Positions 9,251-17,388 of a stretch of 64,000 nucleotides of DNA are shown here, piece by piece (position 1 is the first letter of the stretch; each line of letters opens with the position of its first letter). Both the position numbers and the translations under genes were made by a program. The notes beneath the pieces are model-generated. The model was not told where the DNA came from. It made no database searches and worked only from the letters and a program-made list of their open reading frames with translations. Source of the DNA: Methanosarcina acetivorans C2A (GTDB lineage: Archaea > Halobacteriota > Methanosarcinia > Methanosarcinales > Methanosarcinaceae); contig NC_003552.1 of assembly GCF_000007345.1 (NCBI RefSeq), positions 2,604,001 through 2,668,000 on the forward strand. The letters run 5' to 3'.

Positions 9251-10003
9251 TTAAGCCTCAACCTTCGAAAAAAGGAGAGCTCCGATTATGCAGACAAGTA
9301 CTGAGAGTGTGCCTATTACTGCAAGGTCGCTGTAGATTCCAAACGTGCTCATCCCGGAAAGGACTCCCCGGAGCCCGTCCACGCCGTAAGTCAGGGGGTC
9401 GATTCTGCTTATAAAGTAGATTGCCGGGGGCAGGTTTTCGAGGGGGAAGAGGGCGCCTGAAAGGAAGAAGATAGGCATGATAAGGAAGTTCATGATCAGC
9501 TGAAAACCTTGCATATCTTCCATCGAGGAAGCGATCGTAAGGCCAAGGCCCGTAAAGAAAATGGCTATCAGAGACATGAAAATTAAACCCATCCCAAGAC
9601 TTGCAAGGCTGGAAATTCTGAAGCCCAGCACATAAGTCAGGCTGAGCACGATCAAGCCCTGGATCATGGCTATAGTTGCGCCTCCGAGGGTTTTTCCGAC
9701 CATGATTTCCGTCCTGGAGATCGGGGCTACGAAAGTTTCTTTCAGGAACCCGAACTGCCGGTCCCAGATTACCTCAAGTCCGGAAAAGATGGCTGTAAAG
9801 AGGATCGACATGGAGACTATTCCCGGAGCCAGGAAGTCCATGTAGTTTCCACCTCCGCTGGCTCTAGTGTACATGGGCCCGAAGCCGAAACCGAAGGCGA
9901 TCATGAAGAGGAGGGGTTGCCCGAGGGAGCCTAGCAGCCGGGCTTTTGAGCGCCAGTAGTGCTTGAGCTGCCGAAGCCACAGGATGTAGATTACCTCGAT
10001 CAA
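9251..10003 (-). CDS. ABC-2 type export permease
   Basis: This 250-residue permease has six predicted membrane segments and a short cytoplasmic N-terminus (LKHYWRSKARLLGS). It belongs to the ABC-2 (DrrB-like) family that exports drugs, lipids or polysaccharides. The FFLSGALFPLENLP and RIDPLTYGVDGLR motifs in the C-terminal half are characteristic. Its start overlaps the stop of the upstream ATPase gene by four bases, so the two are translationally coupled and form one exporter. The substrate cannot be inferred. Confidence 0.9.
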   Translation of the reverse strand: MIEVIYILWLRQLKHYWRSKARLLGSLGQPLLFMIAFGFGFGPMYTRASGGGNYMDFLAPGIVSMSILFTAIFSGLEVIWDRQFGFLKETFVAPISRTEIMVGKTLGGATIAMIQGLIVLSLTYVLGFRISSLASLGMGLIFMSLIAIFFTGLGLTIASSMEDMQGFQLIMNFLIMPIFFLSGALFPLENLPPAIYFISRIDPLTYGVDGLRGVLSGMSTFGIYSDLAVIGTLSVLVCIIGALLFSKVEA

Positions 10004-10803
10004 TGCCCGTGCCTCCTGCCAATTCCCCGCATAAACCGCATTTTATCCCCTCCGTTCCCGTTTTCGTCCCGGATGTCCCTTCCGGTCAGTTTCAGGAAGG
10101 ATTCTTCTAAGGATTCGGTTTCCGTCCTTTCCATTATCTCTGCCAGGGTCCCGGATTCGATTATTTTCCCGTGGTCGATGATTGCTATTTTGTCTGCCAT
10201 CGCTTCGGCTTCGTCCATGTAGTGAGTGGTAAGGAAAATCGTCATTTTCCTTTCTTCATTCAACCTTTTTATGTGGTTCCAGATGGACATCCGCGTCTGT
10301 GGGTCAAGCCCTACCGTGGGCTCATCCAGAAAAAGGACCTTCGGGTAGTGGACAAGCGCCCGCGCAATCTCAAGCCTCCTTTTCATCCCACCTGAGTACT
10401 TTTTCACTAAATCATTCCGCCTGTTCCAGAGCCCGACGATCTCAAGAGCAGTTTTGATCCTCTCTTCCCTTTCGGCTTTGGGAACTTTGTAGATAACGGA
10501 GTGGTATTCCATGTTTTCGTAAGCAGTAAGCTCACTGTCCAGGCTGTAGTCCTGAAAGACTATGCCAAAAGAAGAGCGGGCTTTGTCCTGTTCCTTAAGG
10601 GCGTTATATCCGTTGATCAGGATTTCTCCTGATGTGGGCCTCAGGACTGTTGTGAGCATCTTGATAGTTGTGGACTTGCCTGCTCCGTTTGGGCCAAGGA
10701 AAGCAAAGATCGAACCTGTTTCGACATCAAAACTGATGCCCTTCACTGCGGTAAGATCATCAAATTTTTTTGTCAGGGACTTGACTGAGAGTATGTTTTG
10801 CAT
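10000..10803 (-). CDS. ABC exporter ATPase, DrrA-like
   Basis: This 267-residue ATP-binding subunit powers the ABC-2 permease at 9251-10003. Walker A is GPNGAGKST, the signature is YSGGMKRRLEIARAL, Walker B is VLFLDEPTVGLD, and the H-loop lies in FLTTHYMDEAEAMAD. The C-terminal segment with ESLEESFLKLTGR is the short tail typical of DrrA/CcmA-type ATPases. It is the first gene of a two-gene minus-strand operon, with a four-base overlap to the permease. Confidence 0.93.
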   Translation of the reverse strand: MQNILSVKSLTKKFDDLTAVKGISFDVETGSIFAFLGPNGAGKSTTIKMLTTVLRPTSGEILINGYNALKEQDKARSSFGIVFQDYSLDSELTAYENMEYHSVIYKVPKAEREERIKTALEIVGLWNRRNDLVKKYSGGMKRRLEIARALVHYPKVLFLDEPTVGLDPQTRMSIWNHIKRLNEERKMTIFLTTHYMDEAEAMADKIAIIDHGKIIESGTLAEIMERTETESLEESFLKLTGRDIRDENGNGGDKMRFMRGIGRRHGH

Positions 10804-11290
10804 GACTGAACCTGAAATTCTTTTTTCAATAAGGAAAGGATTAAGTTACATTTAAATCAAAGGAGTTATATTTTCAGATTAAAGGCATCCTGCTCCTGAA
10901 AGTTTGAGCAGTTTAAGCTGGAGTTTATATAGAAAATATTTTCTGTTACTGGAAATGAAGACATTACTTATAAATTCTATTATTGAAATCCCCTTTCAAT
11001 TCCGGAAATCCCATTTTGATTCCAATCTATCATTATCAAGTGGAGTTGTTTCCGGGTACCATGTATATTCAAACCTGTTTATTGCTTTGTTTTTATTTTT
11101 CAGAAGGGAAAGGCTTTAAATCTTTGAAGAAATGTGTTATTGAAGATAACAGGAGTTGATTTTCAGGTTTTTGACAGGATATCGGTCACACTTTGGTATT
11201 GCTGATAGATTGTACTGCTGATATCTGGATTTTTACTTTTTCGAAGCTGTTTGTTTGATTTACAGCTGATTTACCTTATTGAAAATTTAT
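10804..11290. other. Divergent intergenic region upstream of htpX
   Basis: This AT-rich region lies between the ABC exporter (minus) and htpX (plus). TTTATATAG at about 10923 and CTTTAAATC at about 11113 are possible archaeal TATA elements for the plus strand. No gene, tRNA or long repeat was recognised. Confidence 0.35.
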
Positions 11291-11335
11291 CAGATACTTA
11301 TTTCGTATCTGCCTTATAAGCCTATCATAGTAGGC
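11291..11335 (+). promoter_or_regulatory. Two hairpins in the htpX 5' leader
   Basis: A perfect 7-bp stem (CAGATAC 11291-11297 with GTATCTG 11305-11311) is followed by a 5-bp stem GCCTA/TAGGC (11320-11335). The second stem ends directly against the AGGAG ribosome-binding site (11336-11340) of htpX. Such structure could act on translation or be a protein-binding dyad; function is inferred only from position. Confidence 0.4.
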
Positions 11336-11349
11336 AGGAGCAATAGCAT

Positions 11350-12234
11350 ATGAAAAGAAAATGGGAACGGGACCTGGGACTTCAGGGACGGATGCTCTTT
11401 ACTATGTTCCTTCTGGCGGCAGTTTACCTCTTCTTCCTAGCTTTTCTCTCGTACAGCGGGACCCCGCCAGTGTTTATGCTGCTTTTTGTAGGTGCATTCA
11501 TGGGCATTCAGTACTTCTATTCGGACAAAATGGTACTCTGGACAACAGGGGCGCATATTGTCTCCGAAAGCGAAGCCCCGCAGCTGCATGATATGGTCAC
11601 CAGGCTGTGTGTAATAGCCGACATCCCTAAACCGCAGATAGCAATTGTCCAGACCCGGGTGCCGAATGCTTTTGCCACGGGCAGGAGCCCGAATAAAGCC
11701 GTTGTTGCGGTCACAACAGGGATTATGGACAAACTCACGCCTGCCGAACTTGAGGCAGTGCTTGCCCACGAACTGAGCCATGTAAAGAACAGGGATATGG
11801 CTGTCCTGACAATTGCCAGTTTTATCTCAACCATAGCTTTCTACATTGTCCGCTACAGTCTCTATTTTGGAGGCATGGGAGGAGACAGGCGGCGGGACGG
11901 CGGAGGCATTTTACTTGTCTGGCTGGTCTCAATTGCAGTCTGGGTTGTCAGTTTCCTGCTGATCCGTGCCCTTTCCCGCTACAGGGAATTTGCCGCAGAC
12001 AGGGGATCGGCAATCATCACCGGGCAGCCTGCAAACCTTGCTTCTGCCCTGATGAAGATAAGCGGGCTTATGGATAGAGTGCCGAGTGAGGACCTCAGGA
12101 AGGTCGAGGGCATGAATGCCTTCTTCATTATCCCCGCAATCTCGGGCTCTTCGTTCATGGACATCTTTTCCACTCACCCCTCCGTGGAAAAGAGGTTAGC
12201 CCAGCTTGAAAAGATGCAGAAGGAAATGAGTTAA
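11350..12234 (+). CDS. htpX: HtpX membrane zinc protease
   Basis: This 294-residue M48-family membrane metalloprotease degrades damaged membrane proteins. The zinc site is HELSH in VLAHELSHVKNRDM, with the third-ligand glutamate expected in SRYREFAADRGSA. Two N-terminal membrane segments and a further pair after the zinc motif match the family. The start ATG has an AGGAG site nine bases upstream, next to hairpins that may regulate it. It is followed by a heptad-repeat tract and then pspAB, the usual genomic partner of archaeal htpX. Confidence 0.93.
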   Translation: MKRKWERDLGLQGRMLFTMFLLAAVYLFFLAFLSYSGTPPVFMLLFVGAFMGIQYFYSDKMVLWTTGAHIVSESEAPQLHDMVTRLCVIADIPKPQIAIVQTRVPNAFATGRSPNKAVVAVTTGIMDKLTPAELEAVLAHELSHVKNRDMAVLTIASFISTIAFYIVRYSLYFGGMGGDRRRDGGGILLVWLVSIAVWVVSFLLIRALSRYREFAADRGSAIITGQPANLASALMKISGLMDRVPSEDLRKVEGMNAFFIIPAISGSSFMDIFSTHPSVEKRLAQLEKMQKEMS

Positions 12235-12274
12235 ACAGGAAAAGCATTAAAAGACAAGAAGAATATGAATCGAA

Positions 12275-12529
12275 TAACAGACAGGGAGCTAAAAATAACA
12301 GATAGGAAGCTAAGAATAACAGACAGGAAGCTAAGAACAACAGATAGGAAGCTAAGAATAACAGACAGGAAGCTAAGAATAACAGACAGGAAGCTAAGAA
12401 CAACAGATAGGAAGCTAAGAATAACAGACAGGAAGCTAAGAATAACAGACAGGAAGCTAAGAACAACAGATAGGAAGCTAAGAATAACAGACAGGAAGCT
12501 AAGAATAACAGACAGGAAGATATTCAACA
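12275..12529 (+). repeat. 21-bp tandem repeat, about 12 copies, with 63-bp higher-order period
   Basis: The unit aacagacaggaagctaagaat is repeated about twelve times between htpX and pspAB. Variants (gac/gat, aat/aac) recur every third copy, giving a 63-bp superperiod, so the array grew by duplicating three-unit blocks. Because 21 is divisible by three, frames stay open on both strands. The plus strand from ATG 12265 would encode an 89-residue run of the heptad RITDRKL, and the minus strand a hydrophobic SVILSFL repeat. Neither frame has a convincing ribosome-binding site, so I call it a repeat rather than a gene. Confidence 0.85.
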
Positions 12530-12561
12530 AATGATATGGTTTTCAGAGGAGATAGGTTAAA

Positions 12562-13179
12562 ATGGGTTTGCGGGATTTTATGGATGCGGTCATGGGCCGT
12601 AGCAGGCTTCCGAAAGCAAAAAGTGACAAACTTTTTGCAATCTCAACAGCCAGGATTACCCTTGAAAGCAGTCTGGGCTTAAAACCCTCAGGATACGCAG
12701 GAATCTGTTTCAAGTCGATAGGAGCTACATCCTATGAATCCGCCAGAAATGAGATCGAAGAGCTTCTGGAGAACAGCTCAAAGGAAACACAAACCGAGTT
12801 CAGGATGGAAAAAGACGAGTTCGATTTCCTCTGGGCTATTTTCAGGGACCCTGATTTCGAAGACCTGGTTGCAAATATCTACCTCGTAAGCCAGACCCTC
12901 GAAGACCGCGGCTTTGGTGAGCAGATCCTCTGTGCCATTTACAGGTTTGACAGTGAGCCTGAAGCAGGAACAGCCGGGCACGGGACAAAAACAGGAGCCG
13001 GAAAAGCAGTTTACTGGATCTATAACTTTAAACAGGGGACTTACTACCCCTTTATTCCGCTTTCCAACAGGCAGAGGGACAGTCCATTTGAGTTCAGGCT
13101 CAGATCCGCAATGGAAAGGGAAATGCCTGTCGAAAAAAGCGTGGAAAAATGGTACCCTCTCTGGGGAATCCCCTTTTAA
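12562..13179 (+). CDS. pspAB: PspAB, HtpX-associated protein
   Basis: This 205-residue soluble protein matches PspAB, a small family found next to htpX in archaea and actinobacteria. It starts MGLRDFMDAVMGRSRLPKAKSD and has the conserved C-terminal YYPFIPLSNRQRDSPFE and KWYPLWGIPF segments. The biochemical role is not established; context suggests it helps the protease or senses envelope stress. GAGGAG precedes the ATG. It lies downstream of htpX and is separated from it by the 21-bp array, so they may or may not share a transcript. Confidence 0.85.
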   Translation: MGLRDFMDAVMGRSRLPKAKSDKLFAISTARITLESSLGLKPSGYAGICFKSIGATSYESARNEIEELLENSSKETQTEFRMEKDEFDFLWAIFRDPDFEDLVANIYLVSQTLEDRGFGEQILCAIYRFDSEPEAGTAGHGTKTGAGKAVYWIYNFKQGTYYPFIPLSNRQRDSPFEFRLRSAMEREMPVEKSVEKWYPLWGIPF

Positions 13180-13345
13180 TGACGGTCAGACTTTTACGGT
13201 CAGACTTTTATAATTTGCAGACCTGAAGAATTGGAGGAATTTAAATTTTCTTTTACTTTTTAAAGCTTTAAATTTAGCTTCTATTAAATGAAAGTTTATA
13301 TACAAACAGGATATATTTTAATAAAAAAGGACAGTCTGGTTTCCG

Positions 13346-13876
13346 ATGCTTCTCTTTGGACACCTGGGCGTTACGCTCGGTATATTTTTCGGGCTTGGGA
13401 TTTTCATACCTAGGTTGAGGACTATCATAGATCCGCGCTATCTGGCAATCGGAGCTATCCTGCCCGATTTGATAGACAAGCCGATAGGCGAAATAATCTT
13501 TGCTTCAACTTTTTCAAGTGGCCGCATTATAGGTCATACCCTGCTTTTTTCCCTTCTTCTCTTTATGATAGGTTTGTACATATACCAAAGAAACAGGGAC
13601 ATCCGGGGTCTCTCTCTTACGGCCGGCTCCTTCTTACATCTCTTTGAAGACCAGATGTGGTTCGATCCTCAAACTTTCCTCTGGCCCCTTTTCGGCTGGA
13701 GTTTTCCCAGAGAATCCAGGGATTATATCGGACTGGAACACCTTCTGGATATGTTTGAAGCCTCTTTCCACCTTGATTTTCTGCAAAGCCATGTAATTGA
13801 AATCCTGGGCCTGGCAATAGGGTTCGTTCTTGCTTATTACCTGTCGAAAAAATTGATTGGAAATGAAGAACTCTGA
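13346..13876 (+). CDS. YdjM-like membrane-bound metal-dependent hydrolase family protein
   Basis: This is a 176-residue integral membrane protein. The N-terminal FGHLGVTLG histidine, the AILPDLIDKP motif, a central GRIIGHTLLFS histidine and HLFEDQMWFD fit the YdjM/DUF457 pattern of scattered H and D residues thought to bind metal. Four hydrophobic segments are visible. No substrate is known for the family. It stands alone after pspAB; tandem repeats follow its stop codon. Confidence 0.7.
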   Translation: MLLFGHLGVTLGIFFGLGIFIPRLRTIIDPRYLAIGAILPDLIDKPIGEIIFASTFSSGRIIGHTLLFSLLLFMIGLYIYQRNRDIRGLSLTAGSFLHLFEDQMWFDPQTFLWPLFGWSFPRESRDYIGLEHLLDMFEASFHLDFLQSHVIEILGLAIGFVLAYYLSKKLIGNEEL

Positions 13877-13882
13877 AAGTGT

Positions 13883-13950
13883 GGAAGAAAAAAACTCTGC
13901 TGAGATCGGAAGAAAAAAACTCTGCTGAGATCGGAAGAGAAGAACTCTGG
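13883..13950. repeat. 25-bp tandem repeat, 2.7 copies
   Basis: The unit ggaagaaaaaaactctgctg plus agatc is present twice exactly and once partly (variant), directly after the stop of the YdjM-like gene. Confidence 0.8.
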
Positions 13951-14152
13951 TAATATTGAGTTAAAAGTCATGAAAATATTGAAAGAGAAAAGCCCTGATG
14001 AGGTCGTAAAAAAGCAGTTCATAAGGTCAGAATGAATTTAACGATGAAATAACCGCATATTATGAAGCCTGTTAGGTAAAGTCCTGCTGTCAGAGTATTC
14101 GGTTTTTCATATCTTTTTTTCATTCTTTTTCCTCTGAGTTTCTCTGCATGAT

Positions 14153-14199
14153 TTATTCTCCTCTTATTCTCCTCTTATTCTCTTCTTATTCTCCTCTTC
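14153..14199. repeat. 12-bp polypyrimidine tandem repeat
   Basis: The unit ttattctcctct is repeated four times with one variant, inside a longer T/C-rich stretch (14103-14220) between convergent genes. It may act as a U-rich terminator for the plus strand. The rest of the 13950-14280 gap holds nothing recognised. Confidence 0.7.
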
Positions 14200-14280
14200 A
14201 GACTTCCTTCAGATTTCTTTCAGGATATTACATTTATTCTAGTCTGACCCTGTTATACAACTTTTGTACGAGGTTCTATT

Positions 14281-15270
14281 TTATACTTTTGAAACGGGCT
14301 TTTTGTTTAAGAGCACAAGGAGAACGCCCAGCCAGGCAACACAAATACTATCGATGACGATTATTTTTCGCAGAACACTTCCGTTAAATGTCTTTTTCCA
14401 TACGGAAACATATTCGCCGGAAATGTAATTTTCAGCAGGATATTCTTGAAAAAGCCTGTCCAGCACCGACTTTTCCGAGCCGTCCGCTGTAAAGATAAAG
14501 ATTTCATTTACATATTCCGGATGAAAATATTCATTCGTTTTCTTGTAGTCGATATTTCTTATTACAAATTCATTAAAAGCTTCCGCATCATACTGATAGA
14601 GTCCGTAGTTTCTTTTTGCGTCAAAGGAGATGTAACAGATATCATAGCTGTTTATGCCCACGATGGTATAGGTTTCATTTTCATAGTTTACCTTGCTGCC
14701 GATTGTCCGGGTCAGCATTTCATCGGTGTATGCAAAGTGCTTTTCCAGCAATTTCTTTGAAATTGTAATTTCGTGGGCTCCGTCCCGAGGAAGCCTGCCT
14801 TCTTCCAGGTCTTCTGTCCCGTAGGGAATAACAGTCTGATTAAGGTAATCCTGTGCTATAGCTTCAGGCACTGCAATGAGATTCAATTTATCCGGTAATC
14901 TGCCTTCGCTTGCAGCTGTATAAATAATGGGATCTAAATAACCGGTATCATAAAGAATTACGTTTTCAACCCCATCCATTGAAGCAATATCAGGTATGTC
15001 TTCGTATGCTATCATCCGATCATAGTTCTCGGGATCGATATTCAATCCGGCCCCTCTGACATAAACTGCATTAAGGTCCCCATATGTGTAGTCTGCCTGA
15101 TAGATAGCAATGATGTTGCCTGGGGGTATGGTGTCCGTACAATAATCAGAGGTAATTTGAGAATATGTGAACAGGGATAAGGCTGTGATAATAAGTACTG
15201 TTAGTAAAACTGACAGAATTTTGATTTTTTTATTTTTGGGGATAATTTTTAGCCAACTCCGTGCTGCTAA
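14281..15270 (-). pseudogene. Truncated FtsX/MacB-like ABC permease
   Basis: The frame encodes one N-terminal membrane helix (KIKILSVLLTVLIITALSLF), an extracytoplasmic domain of about 240 residues, and the beginning of a second helix (IVIDSICVAWLGVLLVLL), then stops. MacB/FtsX permeases continue with three more helices, so the 3' end is missing. At the 5' side the frame is open up to a stop at about 15272 but lacks an ATG before the helix; the first ATG (15045) lies after it. No partner ATPase is adjacent. It is therefore most likely a relic. Confidence 0.6.
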
Positions 15271-15272
15271 AA

Positions 15273-15504
15273 GAGGACTTTATCATAATATTCAGTAGAT
15301 TCCACTCTATAGATATTAATCTTGTTTTTTGTTTACTGGTCCGTTACTATATACTTGTTTCCTGTGATCCGATCGCGAGTTTTTTAGCAGGATGAATCAC
15401 GGTGTGGGTTATGGAGATATACAGACTTCTTGGGCCTACCCTGCTCTTTAAGGTCAGGGGGGTTAGCCCATTATATGGCAGGGAAAAAAGAAGAAATTGA
15501 TATT
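15273..15504. other. Gap without recognised gene
   Basis: These 230 bases lie between the permease relic and hsdM. No gene or repeat was recognised. Confidence 0.4.
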
Positions 15505-17001
15505 TCAATTCCCTTCATCTTCACCGTTAATTGTAGCCATTATTTCTTTGAAACTTGCCAGTGAAGCCTCCATATTCTCAATTATCTCATTTGCGAGAAT
15601 ATCAGGGTCAGGAAGGTTATCGAGGTCAGCGAGGCTTTTGTCTTTGAGCCAGAAGATGTCCAGGTTCGTCTTATCCCTTGCTACAATTTCATCATAGCTG
15701 AATTTCCTGAACCTGCCTTCTGTAGCTTCTTCACTCCAGGTTTCTTTGCGGCTGAAGTGGATTTCAGGGTTGTAACATTTAATAAAGTCTTCCAGATCGG
15801 AATATTTCATAGGGTTTTTCTTCAAGGTGTGATGCACATTGGTGCGGTAATCGTAGATCCAGACTTCTTTTGTCCAGGGGTTTTTTGATGCGGGTTTTGC
15901 TTCAAAGAAAAGCACGTTCGCCTTTACACCATTTGCATAGAAAATGCCTGTCGGCAGGCGCAGGATTGTGTGCAGGTCGGTAGTTTCGAGAAGTTTTTTG
16001 CGGATGGTCTCTCCTGCTCCGCCTTCAAAAAGAACATTGTCCGGCAGTACCACCGCTGCCTGCCCGCCGGTCTTGAGGATCGTATGGATGTGCTGCAAAA
16101 AGTTGAGCTGCTTGTTGCTTGTGCTTGTCCAGAAGTCCTGGCGGTTGTATGTGAGGTCTTCTTTTTCCTGCTCGCCTTCTTCGTTTGTGAAGGTCATGCT
16201 GCTTTTCTTTCCAAAAGGCGGGTTTGTGAGGATGTAATCGTAACGGTAGCCCGGATCGGCTATGAGTGCATCGGAATTGGAGATCATGGGCTCCCCGTCT
16301 ATTTCCCCGATGTTGTGCAGGAACATGTTCATTAAAGCAAGCCGCCTGGTCCCGGCAACGATTTCATTTCCGCCAAAGGTTTTGTTTTTCAGGAAGCGGC
16401 TCTGCTCCCGGTCCAGCCGGTAATTTGATGTCAGGAAGTCGTAGGCTGCTAAAAAGAACCCGCCTGTGCCGCAGCAGGGATCCCCTATTGTTTTCATGGG
16501 CTCGGGCCGGAGGCACTGCACCATTACCTTGATGAGCGGCCTCGGGGTGAAATACTGCCCGGCTCCGCTTTTCGTATCTTCGGCGTTCTTCTGCAGGAGC
16601 CCTTCGTAAATCTCTCCTTTTGTGTCCACACCCATCATGACCCAGCTTTCCTTGTCGATCATATCAATGATCTTGTAGAGCATGGCAGGGTCGCTGACCT
16701 TATTCTGGGCTTTGAGGAAGATCTGCCCGAGCATCCCCGGCTTTTGCCCGAGTTCTTCTAACAGCTCTTTGTAGCGGGTATCGAGTTCAGCCCCACGCTG
16801 CTGTTTCAGATTATCCCAGGTGTATTTCTCCGGGATGCCTATATCCCTGTTGTACGGCGGCTTCCTGTACTCTTCCGCCATTTTCAGGAATATGAGGTAG
16901 GTCAACTGCTCCAGATAATCTCCGTAGCTCACGCCCCCGTCCCTCAGGACGTTGCAGAAGCTCCAGACTTTGGAAACGATGGATGAGGTGTTTTCAGACA
17001 T
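15505..17001 (-). CDS. hsdM: Type I restriction-modification, M subunit
   Basis: This 498-residue N6-adenine DNA methyltransferase is the modification subunit of a type I system. An N-terminal helical HsdM domain (to about residue 130) precedes the catalytic domain, with the SAM-binding motif DPCCGTGGF (174-182) and the catalytic NPPF (260-263). The GQYFTPRPLI segment before motif I is typical. It is the last gene of the minus-strand defence operon that starts with hsdR at 26717. Unusually, it is separated from hsdS by mcrB, mcrC and a repeat ORF. It is the only hsdM in the window, so it may also have to serve the first locus. Confidence 0.93.
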   Translation of the reverse strand: MSENTSSIVSKVWSFCNVLRDGGVSYGDYLEQLTYLIFLKMAEEYRKPPYNRDIGIPEKYTWDNLKQQRGAELDTRYKELLEELGQKPGMLGQIFLKAQNKVSDPAMLYKIIDMIDKESWVMMGVDTKGEIYEGLLQKNAEDTKSGAGQYFTPRPLIKVMVQCLRPEPMKTIGDPCCGTGGFFLAAYDFLTSNYRLDREQSRFLKNKTFGGNEIVAGTRRLALMNMFLHNIGEIDGEPMISNSDALIADPGYRYDYILTNPPFGKKSSMTFTNEEGEQEKEDLTYNRQDFWTSTSNKQLNFLQHIHTILKTGGQAAVVLPDNVLFEGGAGETIRKKLLETTDLHTILRLPTGIFYANGVKANVLFFEAKPASKNPWTKEVWIYDYRTNVHHTLKKNPMKYSDLEDFIKCYNPEIHFSRKETWSEEATEGRFRKFSYDEIVARDKTNLDIFWLKDKSLADLDNLPDPDILANEIIENMEASLASFKEIMATINGEDEGN

Positions 17002-17046
17002 GGTTTGGACTCTTGGGTTTGGAATAATATTTTTGTTTTTGCTTCC

Positions 17047-17385
17047 TTACGAAACTTGATTTTCAATATCTATTGCCGGCTTGCGCGGTAGCTTACGCGG
17101 TAACTTGCTCGGTAACTTGGGGGGTAGCTTGAGGGGTAGCTTGAGGGGTAGCTTGAGGGGGTAATCTATGGTATCATTTACGGTATCATTTACGGTATCA
17201 TTTACGGTATCATTTACGGTATCACTTACAGTATCATTAATCAACAGGCGATATCCTTTGACTCTGTAGTTTGCATTTTTGTTTCCTGCTCCCTCAATTG
17301 CTCCTTCAATTGCACCCTCAATTGCACCCTCAATTGCACCCTCAGTTTTCTCACCAGCAACAGGAGTAATCATTTTACAAATCAA
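17047..17385 (-). CDS. Repeat-only ORF, probable remnant of a Schlafen-type regulator
   Basis: This 112-codon frame lies between mcrC (4 bp upstream) and hsdM (45 bp downstream). More than half of it is three blocks of short in-frame tandem repeats: EGAI (12 bp, 17283-17345), NDTV (12 bp, 17165-17233) and a KLP-rich block of 15-bp units (17078-17160). No globular domain is visible. EGAI- and NDTV-type repeats are typical linkers in AlbA_2/Schlafen-like wHTH proteins of methanogens, and a relative sits upstream in this operon. I infer a linker left after loss of the flanking domains; a real disordered protein cannot be excluded. Confidence 0.4.
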   Translation of the reverse strand: MICKMITPVAGEKTEGAIEGAIEGAIEGAIEGAGNKNANYRVKGYRLLINDTVSDTVNDTVNDTVNDTVNDTIDYPLKLPLKLPLKLPPKLPSKLPRKLPRKPAIDIENQVS

Positions 17386-17388
17386 AGT

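Noticed and set aside
12275-12529. CRISPR array
   Set aside because: The repeats are directly abutting with no unique spacers between them.
12231-12530. Minus-strand hydrophobic repeat protein over the 21-bp array
   Set aside because: All frames are open because the unit is a multiple of three and lacks stops; there is no start signal or family match.
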